A stretch of DNA of 64,000 bases from Eretmocerus hayati (taxonomy: Eukaryota; Arthropoda; Insecta; Hymenoptera; Aphelinidae): the NCBI GenBank assembly GCA_029851415.1, contig CM056743.1, positions 30,826,405 to 30,890,404 of the forward strand. The letters run 5' to 3'. This document shows positions 1 to 11,896 of the stretch, one piece after another. Under the pieces are notes generated by a model. That model did not search any database. It was not told the DNA's origin and was given only the letters and a program-made list of their open reading frames with translations. The stretch's first letter is position 1. Each line of letters opens with the position of its first letter. Both the position numbers and the translations under genes were made by a program.

Positions 1-57
1 CGGATCAAGATATATCAATGGTTCAGTTGAGTAAGAGAAATCTGTTCTCCTCCACAG

Positions 58-3000
58 ATCAGACGAATGAATTTTGAAGCCACAAAACTCTGGGAGTCCA
101 TTTCAGATGAAAAGGAGAAGAAACTTTTTTCCCAATACTTCAGAATAGGATGCCTAGCAGGGACGGGAGGTGCAGGTAAAATCACTCCAAATTTATCATA
201 TCCATTCTTGTGTTATTGTTTGGGATTCAATCAGGTAATGAGATATAAAATCAATACACCAAGCTGATCTGTGAGCATGGAGCTCATACTCCTTCACGTT
301 AGATGTTTCTTGGAGTCAATTATCAATGCTACTTTGCTCAAGAGGAACTCAGATGAAAGTATTGACTTTTGCTGATATTCTAAAGTTGCGGTTGGTCATC
401 AGACCAATCGAAAGTTTAGAATATCAGTTCACGATTAAAGCTATACAATACAATTCCATACGATCATTCTCACACTTGAAGTGCTCTTTGAAAACTGTAT
501 CAATTAACAGATCCTTCGAGCCTAACAATAGTCTCCTTGAGGTTTCTTATATATATATATCTAGGGGGAACTTTCCTTCTATGGACACGTGGCTTCTTGG
601 CTCTTATCTATCAAACATCGAGGAATTTAACCCGTCTCCAAGCTCATTTAATGATTCTCCAAAGTATAATGAATGTATGTTCTCTATTTTTCAGACAGGA
701 TGACTAACGAGTGTATTAAGTCTCCTGTTAAAATTAGCCGTGGTGAGATATTGGGGTTCTTTTTCATTATTTGATTCCCCATAAGTTGGGAATAGGAGTA
801 ACCTATTTCATGACGATTACACCAAGTTCATGATAGGTTTAGGTGGAATAGTATCGGCACATCAATTTCACTCGGAAAATATCTCTACGGGGTCTTCAGG
901 ACTGATGGGTAGTAACTTGAGTTCAAAATCTATCATCTTGGAGAGAATGGGCTACAAAGATTTGGAAAGCTCATTTAAAGTGAACGGGTATTTCATTCAT
1001 TTGGGAATGTCACATACAAATGTAGCTCCCAGAATCCCGGGATCGTTAGCCTTAATAGCAATAGCAAGTCACGCCTTTTTTTTGGAGGAGTGAAAAACTT
1101 ATACACACTTCCAGAAAGTTAATCGAAAACCATATTAGACAGTGTCCCATCGCAGCGATTGACGGAATATGTTCATATATGATTCTTTTTTACTCGGGTA
1201 GAGGCTTGAAAAATTCTGGAGTCGTGGAAATTTGACTCTTGACCCCTGCTTTCCTTAAATAGATTATTCCAAAAAGTTGAACAATAGTCTCATTTTCAAT
1301 ACTGTTCTCATTGAAGACAATTACTATTACAGTTTATCTACTATGCCTTGGATTTTCTGTAGCCCCGTTTTTCATGGGAACTGGGTACTACAACGCAGTT
1401 ATCTCTTCAAAAAATACATCGAGTTCACCTATGATCCTGTTCCAGATTTCTTATAACTTTCTCAGCGAAAAGTATGGCCATCTTCTTGGCTCATTGCATT
1501 TATCTATTATTTCCTGTCTATACGTCATCCTACTAGCATCAGCTGTGATGATGTGTACAATGATTCTGGCGCTCGTCAGTGGGATCTTCTCTGTTCTCAG
1601 GTCTGTTGATCGTCTCTGAACTTATTCGCAGATTTTGCCGTGGACACGACTCAAAATCCATTCGACACATAGGCATTTTCCGGCCGAGAAAAGCTTCCTC
1701 TATACAGTACAATAATATAGAGTATTACTTTTCGTCCCGACCAACCAGGATAATCCAGGAATTGCGAGATATGGATCAGCTAGAATTCTGGCCAAGAGGC
1801 TGTTCTCAACGTTTCAGCCGATTTTGTGGTCCACAATCCTTAACTCTGGTATTCATACCGACACAGTTGGTGGGGTCGCTGAGTGTCAGCTCGGCCGATC
1901 ATCGAAGTTAAGCATCGTCGGGCGCGGTTAGTACTTGTATGGGTGACCGGTCTCGATCTCGGTCTAATCAACCTTGACGAGCTGACTTTTCTGATCGATC
2001 AGTTGACACTTACACCTCAGCAACGTGAGCGGGAGGCACGAAATGTTACAATTGCGGTGTTCATGCTCACGGAATGTGGCATGAGCACCGCTAAGGGTAG
2101 CGTGATGAATGTGTCGAACACCCCGGAGCAAGTTTTCTCTTTTCAAGAGTTTTTCCTTGCTCCACGGGCATGATTCCCGGGCAAATGCGGAGAGAATTAT
2201 GTTAGGTTGAATGGCTGGATCTCAAACTCGCCACGATAAAAACACGAAACGTTAAACTCACGAGATCCGCCCCGGTTGTAATAGTCCATTGACTAAAGAC
2301 GACCGTTGAACACATGAAAAAAAAAAAAAAAAAAATTTGGTGTTCATAATTGTTTTAAAACTGAGGGTCAGAGTTTGATCCGCGAAATGGGCACTGTGGT
2401 CAGTATGACCAATAAATAATTAAAGATCTCAGCATCATACCAAGACAGATGAGCACTAGAGACTAGAACTCCTTCTTTAGCTACGCCAACCACAGCGTCT
2501 GATTCGTGGATCCAACTCTAACCTCGACTCTAACACTCGGTTTATGAACGACCATGAATACCAGTGTAAGCTCCTCTAGCTAGCTAGAAAATTGCATACT
2601 CTCAACAAGAGTACTACTGGTCGTGTCCAATGATTTCGTATCGTGCTACTGAGGGTCTAGTTTCACCCTTCCAATGGACTTTAATGTGCACACTGACTCA
2701 TGCTAATGATGACACTCTCTAAGCACATTATCAAACGCGAATCCCCTCAAAGCACTGAGTTGTAGAGCTCGCGCGCTGGAGCAGCATAATGATAGGTTAA
2801 AACAAGATTCATGAAAATTTAATTTCGCCGGCTGATCGTCCAATTGTCTTTCTTTCATCCGAGAAACATCAGTTTCAGATTCAAGAATATTGTAACTCAA
2901 CTGACAACTTCTCGACGAAACCAGCACAGGCTGAAGGATCTGAGTGACACCATGGATCTACATAATCGAGCGATAGAGTTCGTATCTTGCTCATACTCTA

Positions 3001-3694
3001 TCACACATGACGGTATCGTATTGATGAATATTTTCCAGGGTATGTGATTTAATGGAGGAAATTTACTGTCTGATCATCTTGGGTATTGAGGGAGGGAGTA
3101 TTATTATGTTGGCGTTATTATTCATTCACGTGAGTATGAGCTGAGTCACGAGAATCCACTAAAAAATTAGTTATAATATAGAAAGTGTAACATGAGATTG
3201 AAACTTTCAGGTTCTCTACGGAGACGCTTTTTTGTTGAAAAAGATTGTTTTCAGTGGCATCATAGTCGCAATATGTGGTCTCTTACTTTTGATGAACGCC
3301 GCGGGCCAATTATTCCTTGATTCCAGCGGAGCACTAATAGATTACATGTAAGATATGACAAGAATGGAATGAGAATCGTCGTTTACTCACTTTGATCCAT
3401 TAATCCTTTGATCCTAGATATTGCTGTGATTGGTACCTTGCATCTCCAAAAGACCGCAAAAGTATACAGATGATCATGATTAGATCACAACGTCCACAGT
3501 ACTTGACCGCTGGTAAAATATCGATCATGTCTCTATCGTCTTTCGTACAGGTGGGTGAAGTTTATGTAATCACTCATTACAACGATTTGAGGCAGACCCA
3601 TCAGATGGTTACTGCATAAAATCATTTTCAGATCATGAAGTTATCGTGTACCTACTTCACTGGTGTATCATCCATGGCTTTGGAAGAAGATTAG
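58..3694 (+). CDS. Odorant receptor (7tm_6 family), 5' end outside window
   Basis: Insect odorant receptors are seven-transmembrane ligand-gated channel subunits of olfactory neuron dendrites. Exons read here: 58-175, 1333-1600, 2879-3039, 3224-3347, 3418-3550 and 3632-3694 (TAG at 3692). Phases join cleanly and give 288 codons plus stop, so about 100 N-terminal residues lie upstream of the window. Seen: an exon 1 segment with ESISDEKEKKLFSQYF, a hydrophobic exon 2, the exon 3 stretch DLHNRAIEFV, exon 4 ending GQLFLDSSGALIDY, exon 5 with DWYLASPKDRKSIQMI and LTAGKISIMSLSSF, and a last exon ending IMKLSCTYFTGVSSM. The last two exons are the conserved C-terminal core of the family. Oddities: the exon 2 donor reads AG|GTCTGT, a weak site; the exon 4 acceptor was chosen by phase; the first intron is over 1.1 kb and the second carries a SINE. 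The reading frame is open throughout, but expression is uncertain. Confidence 0.85.
176..1332 (+). other. Long first visible intron of the odorant receptor
   Basis: The 1157-bp intron starts GTAAAA and ends TTACAG. It contains short open frames on the plus strand (326-703, 830-1093) that match nothing I recognise. No terminal repeats or poly(A) tail were seen, so an old insertion is possible but not shown. Confidence 0.5.
1858..2335 (+). mobile_element. 5S-rRNA-derived SINE with poly(A) tail and target duplication
   Basis: Positions about 1891-1949 closely match the middle of a eukaryotic 5S rRNA gene, including the box A region (GAAGTTAAGC) and the box C region (GTACTTGTATGGGTGACCG), which together form the internal pol III promoter. 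The sequence before and after is unlike 5S, so this is not a complete 5S gene. A body of about 370 bp follows, ending in 19 A at 2317-2335. TGGTATTCATA at 1847-1857 and TGGTGTTCATA at 2338-2348 form an 11-bp target duplication with one mismatch. This is the structure of a SINE3-type retroposon moved by a LINE. It sits in the second visible intron of the odorant receptor. Confidence 0.82.
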
Positions 3695-5159
3695 AAATGC
3701 CGGTATCCAATGAAACTTTCAGCTCATATTCAAATTGTATTGGTAGTGTAAACAACTGCAAAATCACAGTCAACCAGGGTAGTACAGAGGGCGAAGCCAG
3801 TCTTGTTTGGTTAGGATCTTTGAGAGGGGTTCACTCTCTATAACAACCCAATTTAGTCGCATGTTATTTACAACAAGGTCGAAATCTCACTTCGATCATA
3901 CCATGAAGACGCTCAGTTCTCCAAGGCAATTTCTTTCTCGCGAGTGAGTTTCTCTTTGCGTTGCGTATCGATCGGTTCCAGGTGAAAGCGGGAACTTGCT
4001 GTGACACTTTATACAGCATACTGACGCGGATCTTCATCTCGAAGTAGATAGATAGATAGATACACGGTGTCCTTGAACCAACTTTAAATGAGTCGGAAGA
4101 CCACCTCGCCAAATATTTTCTTAAATGGTTGTTCAGGGCTCAAATAACATCTTCCAACTGTTTTTAAAACCGCCTACGTTAGAATTTTCAAATAAATCAA
4201 CTTTTATGATTTTTTTTGAAAAAATTGTCAAAAAACGACTCTGACGCGCTTTGGTGATGATGAACGCTTAGTTATATGCTTCAAATTTCACAGAAATTTT
4301 GTTAGAAAGTGCAGATGGTTCATGACACTCTATCCCAAAAGATTCGCAATGTAATGCGTAGAGGAAGAGACAGGCTTCGTGAGCTGTGACTAATGCTTGG
4401 GTAGAGAGTCAGATGGCGAATATAGAAAGGTATATACCACCTATCTATACAATAAGAGCGGAATTATTGTTTATACGCTTTCATTGGTAATGAATGAGTT
4501 GCCCAGATAGCATCCCGCCTTCCAATGCTCACTTGATGAAGTCATACAAAATCTCATAACATTCAAATTCGAAATCTAGTTCGCAAAGAATGTGAAGAGG
4601 TGTGAGCATTGAGCAGTAGGATACCTTGCTTAGCAAGCTGAAGGATTATGATCCTCGAAAGAAAAAATGCATATGCTCCGACGAGAAATGACTCATTCGA
4701 TTGGAAATTTTATGATGCTTCGCTTCAATTATTCATTCTGGGCAAAATAATGAGAAGGTGGAATGCTGTGAGTAAAAACCATCTCTGACGTTATTCGATT
4801 GCATGCATAGATAGGGTCCCTAGAAGGGGGTCGAGACGCGGTAACTTCGGTCCTCCATGCCCGAGCGCCGTGTTATTCACTGTACCTGTATTTTTATTCC
4901 GTCGATATACTTATAGTACATAATCTCTCTACCCTCCCTATACATAACACGGGATTTGAGCAAAGTATGGCGGACTGAAAACACCATGTCTTGACCCACT
5001 TCTATAGACCCTATGCATATGCCGATCGAAGCGCCGATTGGGCGAAATATCCATGGATTCTTTCCAGACTGGCCTTAAGCCCCTGGAGCTCCCTTAATTA
5101 ATGATGGTGTAGAAAAATACATAATACGAGTATACATATATGAGATCAAAACAACTTAC
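3695..5159. other. Intergenic stretch between odorant receptor and SMYD4-like copy 1
   Basis: Tail-to-tail intergenic DNA. It has a short GATA run at about 4045-4062 and no convincing gene. It was read for the missing last three exons of SMYD4-like copy 1 (SET core, CxCxxC exon, C-terminal exon) and none was found. Confidence 0.5.
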
Positions 5160-5639
5160 TTTAATAGGTTTACCTCGGGTCATTATACTTAATTTCATCA
5201 GCAAAGCACCAACGGAGATAGCGGTGGGATCTTTCATGAATTTTTTCATGTTATGGAAGTCATGACTTTTATCGAAAGTCTCAGTGAGTATGCCAAGCCC
5301 CACAAGCATTCCGATTACTGATTCAGTGCAGATATTGATTTCCTCTCTTGTCATATTAATGATGGATACGGGAAAGGCGCAAATGGTTTTGTAAATTAGC
5401 CCTCCATTTGATGTGACATCGTCTATGAATCGACCTTGAATGATGGAAATGATCATTATCAATACCTTTGAAACAAAACAGTGGACGAGTCTTTGTTTTT
5501 TCTGATGGAAGTATGTCTACAAGCAATTTTTCGAGACGATTAAGGACGCGAGGCGTGACAGTGTCTCTGCTGATGGCTGCCATGAAGCTTAATTTGAATG
5601 GGATGTTACTGGTTTTAATATACACGGTATTCTAAAAGT

Positions 5640-6940
5640 CAGCCCCCCCCCCACCTTAAAACTCGAAAATGGCTCTGGATATCGAAAATCCTTGAAACAC
5701 GTGTCTCGTTGAATCGAGAGAGAAGCTCAAGTATGGTCTCAAATTTGACCTTGAGTGTGACCTTGATGTTTTTGCGGAAGTCAACTTGGTTCTTTCGAAT
5801 CGAGGCCTCTATTTTCGAATCCGCATTCCGTAAGAGCACAAAATGTTACACCCAAACAGGACTTTTCGACAACTTTTTTTAGACACCCTCTAGGGGTCAT
5901 TTAGGTGTTGAAAGTATCTAACGTACCAGAGCTTGTGCCATAGTCTATTATTTGGGAAGGTTCCTCTAAGAGAAGTTTTCCAGACTCATTTTGACCCTTA
6001 ACCGCTGACCTTGAACTATGTTATTCTTGAAGGTTATCCTGACTCTCTACACTTGAAAATGGCACTGGGTATCAAAAATTCCGAAACAAGTGCCTCTTGA
6101 AGTCGAGGTGGGAGCTCGGGAATGGGTTCAGATTTGACCTTCAATGTAACCTTGATGATTTTTCAGAGATCCCATTTTTCAAATGAGAACCACAATTTTT
6201 GACTCTGAGCGCTGAATATGCAACAAATTTTGAGTCCAGGTATGAACTCTCTTCCATCCGAGGTCATTTTGAAGCCACAATAAGTCTTATCTAGACTATT
6301 GCCTCGGCTCCGGCACGTCGAATTACTATTTAGGGATTTGTGACCTCAAAATGACCTTCAGAGATTACCTACGTAATTTGTAGAGAAGAGTCATATCAGG
6401 CCCCGAAATTTATCACACTCTCAGGGTCAAAAATAGGGATTCCCATTATGGAAATTCGACTGGACGTCCAGAAAACTATCAAGGTCACTTTCGAGGTCAA
6501 AATTAAGACGGCTTCTGAGCTTCCCCTCGATTTTAGGGAACATTTGTTTCGGAGTTCTCGATAACCGGAGCCATTTTCGATTAGAGTGATTTTAAGAATT
6601 TGTTCTTACAGTAGAGGTACCATCCCAAACTAGACTATCACACCAGGTCTGGTACGTTGATCCACTGTCTAGATACTTTTGCCCCTCAAATGACCCTTAG
6701 GGTTCATCTAAAAAATTCGCGAAAAGTCCTATTCCAATGTAAAATGTTATGCTCTTCCAGAATCCAGAGTCAAGAGCTGGAGTTCCTATTGAAAAAAAAC
6801 AATTTGCCCTCAAAAAATCCATCAAGGTCACATTCTAGGTCAAATCTGAGACCATTTTTGAGCTTCTCTCTCGTTTTAGTAGACACGTGTTTTAGAAATT
6901 CCAATACCTAGAGCAATTTTCGAGTTCTTAGAGAGGAAGA
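5640..6940. mobile_element. Modular foldback element in intron of copy 1
   Basis: Four related units of about 115 bp lie in two inverted pairs: outer arms at about 5655-5770 and 6820-6935, inner arms at about 6052-6165 and 6478-6590. Shared landmarks are CTCGAAAATGGCTCTGG, GAGAGAAGCTCAA and TTTGACCTTGAGTGTGACC with their reverse complements. A C13 tract (5641-5653) abuts the left side. There is no coding capacity. I read it as a non-autonomous foldback or long-TIR MITE; ends and target duplication are not resolved. Confidence 0.65.
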
Positions 6941-7075
6941 CTAATCTTCGCACCCTGTATGTGTACTGGAGCGGCCAATTCAAACTCTCAATATTATTGC
7001 GAGTGTTTTGAGCCCAAATGGATCTATTCCACAAAACGACTGAATTTACAAAAAAACGACCTTGCAGTCACCGTC

Positions 7076-7812
7076 CGCTCCTGGCGAAGGATAAGTTTGA
7101 CAAAAATGACAATAAGAACTGAAAAAGGGGTGTTTTTGCACGAATTGTCACCAATTCAACCTCATTTCAAGCAAAATCGTATCGTCTCGCCGATTCGAGT
7201 GCGTGTCAAACCAAGAATACATTGTTCACGGAGAAAATCGGTGTCTCTCCGTTTTCTTCGCATCTTCGCAGGTTTCTCGCAAATACTCAGAAGAGGTGGG
7301 TCTAGCAACAAATGTTACTGATACTTTTTCATAGATTTTCTGAAGATCTACAAGATAACGTGGTTAGATTGATCGAGAAGCTCCAGGCGTTCTTGAAAGG
7401 TATTGAAGAAAATAGTAGAAAATTATCAGAAAACGCAAGGCTTTTTGGGAAAAACTTGTGTTTTTTACATGATACACCAATCCTTTTGAGTTTCGCGATA
7501 AATCTACCTACACGTTTTAGTAGATCTTTAAAATTACATAAAAACGTTTCCGTGAAATTTTACGCTATAACCCACCTCTTTTGAGTATCTGCGAAAAAGC
7601 CGCGAGGAAGCAAAGAGAACGAGGAGTCACTGAAATTCTTCATAAGCAATGTGTGAGGAATTCTTAGTTCGACAATCACTCAAAATCGTGAGCTGATACT
7701 TACGATTTCGTCCGGAATCAGGTTGAATTCGTGACGATTCGTACAAAAACAACCCTTTTTTATTTTTGTTGCCATTTTTGTCAAACTCATCCTCGCCAGG
7801 GGCGCACCGTGC
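7076..7812. mobile_element. Long-TIR MITE in intron of copy 1
   Basis: Inverted arms of about 230 bp. The left end (CTGGCGAAGGATAAGTTTGA, from 7081) pairs with the right end (CTCATCCTCGCCAGGG, to about 7803), and the inner part of the arms pairs GCAAATACTCAGAAGAGGTG with CACCTCTTTTGAGTATCTGC. The middle is AT-rich and non-coding. Terminal motif is about CACTGCACGGTGCGCC. Superfamily unknown. Confidence 0.65.
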
Positions 7813-8562
7813 AGTGGAAATGTCGCCACCTCACGGGCAATTCAGCATATTGGAAATAAAATTTTAATTCAACTACTTTGAATACAATGTAATGTGGAAC
7901 GACTCGCGGCAAATTGTATGCAAATTGGGGAAGGCCGTGAAAAAGGCTCTCGGCGGGAGTTGATGCAAAACTGAGTTTAACTTGTAGTGGCAAAAATTGT
8001 TAACAATCTTCAAAACCATCCGTGCAACGCACACCCCTCAATTTTGCACCGATCGTCTTGAAACCTTTTTCTAAAATTTGCGATAGCACTTCCTAAGCAT
8101 AGCGATGCGCTTTCCTCTTGAATAAGTAATCAAAAAACTTCTTGGTTGATTGAACATTCTAATCTCAATACGGCAACACTGATGGTCTTCTAGTCCTAGA
8201 AGGAAGCAAATCACCGAAAGAGAAATTAGAAATTACATACCATTTGTTTGATCTAATGATTCGTTATCATCCAATAATTGTTGAATGCTGCCGGCTGTTT
8301 TCAGGGTCTTGAAAAATAGGCTCATTAATAAATAGCCACCGTAGTCATTGGATCCCATCCTTCTCTTGATACACGATGCAATAAAACATTCCATACGATG
8401 ATTTTGATCCCACGAGTCATTTTAACATTTTTCCGAGCAGTACAGACGCCAATTGCATTGATCACATGGCACAGCTGTCCACAAATATTTTACGCAGTGA
8501 TAGCAATACTTATACATTCCATTATGATCTAACATGAAATGATATGGTTTCTCTAATAAGAT

Positions 8563-11130
8563 TTTTTTTTTTTTTTTTTTGAGCACTTGAAACCTCAATG
8601 AGGTTTATTTCGGCTTACAATAATTCTACAAGAGCTTCATTAAGAAGATAATATCAAAAATATATATATACATTGATATAATTAACTGAATACGATGGGT
8701 TCAGATGCGTAAGTTGCATTCCTGCAAAAATATCATCATAAATTCGCAAGCTGTAACATTTGGTTCGTAGACGAGTAAGTCAATACAAAGTGGGAGGTGG
8801 AGGCCTATTTTTCTCAAATTTGCAATGAATTTCAGTCTATTTGAATCATATAGGTGACATTGCCATAAAACATGATCTATGTCTTCACTACTGTGGCCGC
8901 ATTTACACGATGGATTCTTAATGAAATGCATTCGGAATAGAGACGCAGCCAAGTGGTAATGGTCTGCTCTTATTCTATTTACTGTGACTGTAAGCTCGCG
9001 TTTGAGATTTTTTCCTTCAAACCATGGTTTTTTCCTATTTACATAATATTTTGATACATATTCTTTGCCGTTCTTTAAACCTAATTCCATTACGGAGGAG
9101 TGTGATTTGTTCCACGAATTTTCTTTGAAAAGTTGAAACAAATCTGTAAATGGAATGAAACCAATATTTGCAATGTCTTTTTCTGAGGCTTTCTTAGCTA
9201 GATTGTCCACGTCTTCATTTCTGCGAATTCCCGTGTGAGCAGGAACCCAATGGAATTTAATTTTGAATTCGTCTTGGTTGAATGATTGGAACTGATTATA
9301 CGATTCTTTAATGTTGAGAATGTAGTTGTTGACTCTGATATCCGTTGTTGCAGAATTAAGACTCTGTAAACTACTTAGAGAATCCGAGAAAAAGAAAACG
9401 TTTTGGCCCTTTTGATTTCACTGAATTCAATGTTGCTTTGAATAACAACAATGTAAGCTCAGCTCCGGGCCTTGATGGAATCGACTTTGAAATAATTAAA
9501 AAACTCCCGTTGAAATTGAAGCTTTTACTTCTAGACATTTTTAACGAAATGTATCTAGCAAGTGAATACCCTGAAAGCTGGATGCACTCATTTATACACC
9601 TAATTAGCAAACCACACGGAGGACTTCGTCCTATTGCTCTTACTTCTTGCTTATGTAAGCTTTTCGAAACTCTCGTCAAAAATCGAGTGCAGTGGTGGGT
9701 TGAAATGAATGATATTATCCCTGACAGCCAACATGGTTTTCGAAAAGGCAAGTCCTGTATCGACAACATTGCAAGCTTGACGTTGAAAGTAGACGAAGCG
9801 TTCATCGAAAAAAAAGATGTACTTGCAGCATTTTTGGACGTCAAAGGTGCATTCGATAATGTCAAAGTCGACGTTCTTCTGAAATATCTCTCTGAACTCG
9901 GTTTCCCTTCAAGTGTGATTAGATTCATTAAATTCTTACTATATGAAAGAATCATCCATGCTAATTTCCTCCAAGATGAAACGAGAAGAGTATATAAAGG
10001 AATTCTCCAAGGTGGCGTCTTGAGCCCGATTCTGTATATAATTCATGTTGCAATGATAATTTCTTCTCTTTCAAAATATGTATGCGTGTCTCAATTTGCT
10101 GATGACATTGCTCTATACATCAAATGTCAAACCCCAAGTATTGCAAAAAAGACACTTGAAAAAGCTATCAACATTACGAGCATAAATCTTGGAAAATTAG
10201 GCTTAGAATTGTGTGTAAATAAAACTGTCGTTCTTCACTTTAATGAAAGGAACATCGCTCCGGGAAACTTGGAAATCATCGTACAAGGACAGGCTATGAA
10301 ATCGAGTGCCTCCACACGCTTTCTGGTAATCGTTCTTGATTACAAAATTACATTCGATGAGCATGTGAATCTTGTACTTAAAAAATGTAAGAGAGCCTTA
10401 ACATCGTCAAATATCTATGTGGTACGTGGTGGGGATCAGACCCTTCTACTCTGATAACTTTGTATAAGAGTTATGTGAGATCTCTTATTGAATATAGTTC
10501 TTTCATATATATGAGTAGTCATGAGTCCGCGCAAGAAAAGATAGAGAGAAACCAATATGCAGCCATCAGAAGTTCTTTGGGATACAGAATAAGCACGCCG
10601 ACTAATTTTCTCATTGGTGAATCGAAATTGCCTTATATACGTGATAGGAGTAGATTCCTCGGAAATTGCTTCCTAGCTAAAATATTAAGTAACACAAGTA
10701 GCCTAACGTACAAAAACGTACGTTGTTTCTTGAATATTAGTAAAAGGCATAAAAGAGGTATCAACAGCATCTTCGGCGAGTGTTTAGAGTATGCAGATGA
10801 ATGGGCGAACGAAATTGAAGCCAATCACTGCTACAATATATTCGCTAAGGATTATGAAACATTGAATACAATAATTCCTGTAGATTTTGAATTTGGTAAA
10901 ACTCTTCAAGTATCATCCTCTCCAAATGAGATTATGGAAGAATATCTCCTTGATAATAATGCATTGGGCATTTTCACCGACGGTAGCAAGAGCGTAAATT
11001 CGAATTTCTGTGGATCAGCTGTGTTGTGTTATAATTCTTCAGTTGGAATAATGAAAAGCATTAATAAAAATGCTTCAGTTTTCACGTCCGAGTGTGTCGC
11101 ATTGAATGATGCACTCAATCTTGCCATTGA
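8563..11130 (-). mobile_element. I/R1-like non-LTR retrotransposon with twin-primed 5' inversion
   Basis: The element's sense strand is minus. Its 3' part (8563-about 9400) ends in poly(A), seen as T at 8563-8580, and encodes the second half of RNase H (FFFSDSLSSLQSL, HWVPAHTGIRRNEDVDN) and a zinc-knuckle-like CKCG...H...C. Its 5' part is inverted: on the plus strand, about 9405-11130 encodes the reverse transcriptase (SSAPGLDG, FLDVKGAFDNV, QGGVLSPILY, FADD) and the first half of RNase H (FTDGSKS, TSECVALNDALNLAID). TCTCTAATAAGAT occurs at 8550-8562 and again at 11131-11143, a perfect 13-bp target duplication. This is the hallmark of twin priming during target-primed reverse transcription. 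A frameshift near 10430-10455 breaks the RT frame. No endonuclease or ORF1 remains. Target: the main exon of SMYD4-like copy 1. Confidence 0.95.
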
Positions 11131-11896
11131 TCTCTAATAAGATGATTTCACCAGGTTCAATATCACAAGCGGCTACAAGGTGCAAACCATCTTTTTCTGA
11201 ATAATTTACTCTGACTGAGTTCTTCCACAGGTCTTTTTCTTGTGCATCTGCCATCAATTTTGATGCTTGTAGAAATCTTTTATTCGCCTTTGGTTTGCTA
11301 AGTTTGTTTTTATCGATGACTGCCTGCGTTTTTTCAATTACATCATTCAAAGATTTGCGAACATTCTCTGAATCTTGACTAATTTCTGGCTTTGTCATGA
11401 AAAATCTTGCTTTTTCTAAACAGCCTCTATTTTCTGCTGAGCCAAGAGCTGTGTGACAATCTGCTTTTCTGCACAGTAGCTTGATTTTCAATGGGATCGA
11501 TTTGGTAATCTTCAAAGCATTGTCAGCTTCCGAAATACATTCGGCGTATTTTCGCATCCTTCGTAGAAGTGCAGATTTATTGGCATAAGTTTTTGCCAGA
11601 TCCTCAGATTCGATGGGAGCGTATGCAATGCTTTCATTGTACAGAGTTATTATTTTGTGTTGATGCTCGAGATCGAGATTATTTTCAGCATACAGTGTGT
11701 TCCCTTTGATTCTTGTTGCGTCTGACTGGCCAATATCTTTCTGTTTCATGTCAAGGGCATGAAATGCATCAGACATCCAATCAACGAACATACCCTTCCT
11801 CATCAAGTTTTCTAACTGATCGTAGATACACTGCTTAAGTTTGTCCATCGTTGCAAAAGCTACTCTCTAAGTAAAGTGGTTCAGTCATGTAAAATC

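Larger units (their letters stand above)
5160..11848 (-). pseudogene. SMYD4-like copy 1, LINE-interrupted and truncated pseudogene
   Basis: The main exon begins at ATG 11848 (acceptor near 11896) and runs to 11131, where a LINE interrupts it in the SET N-part (after DIEPGEIILLE). It resumes at 8562 and ends at donor 8241 (G|GTATGT). With the LINE removed the frame continues through the MYND region, where TAA at 8422-8424 replaces the AAA lysine codon of copies 3, 4 and 5 (YCSEKC then stop). The next exon, 5160-5434, is still open (GRFIDD to GKPIK) and has the same 275-bp length as in copies 2 and 3. The SET-core exon, the CxCxxC exon and the C-terminal exon are absent downstream. Three independent lesions make this a pseudogene, unless a short TPR-only product is made. 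Its introns resemble those of copy 2, so these two are sister copies. Confidence 0.9.

Noticed and set aside
1866..1980. Functional 5S rRNA gene
   Set aside because: Only the central part matches 5S; both ends of the molecule are missing and the unit has a poly(A) tail and target duplication.
5470..5625. Apparent extra exon between the main exon and the next exon in copy 1 (with relative at about 23960-24100)
   Set aside because: The flanking exons already join in phase without it in all intact copies, and the copy 2 counterpart carries a stop in the same frame. Treated as intron similarity.
9371..9955. 194-codon minus-strand frame
   Set aside because: Antisense shadow of the reverse transcriptase frame.
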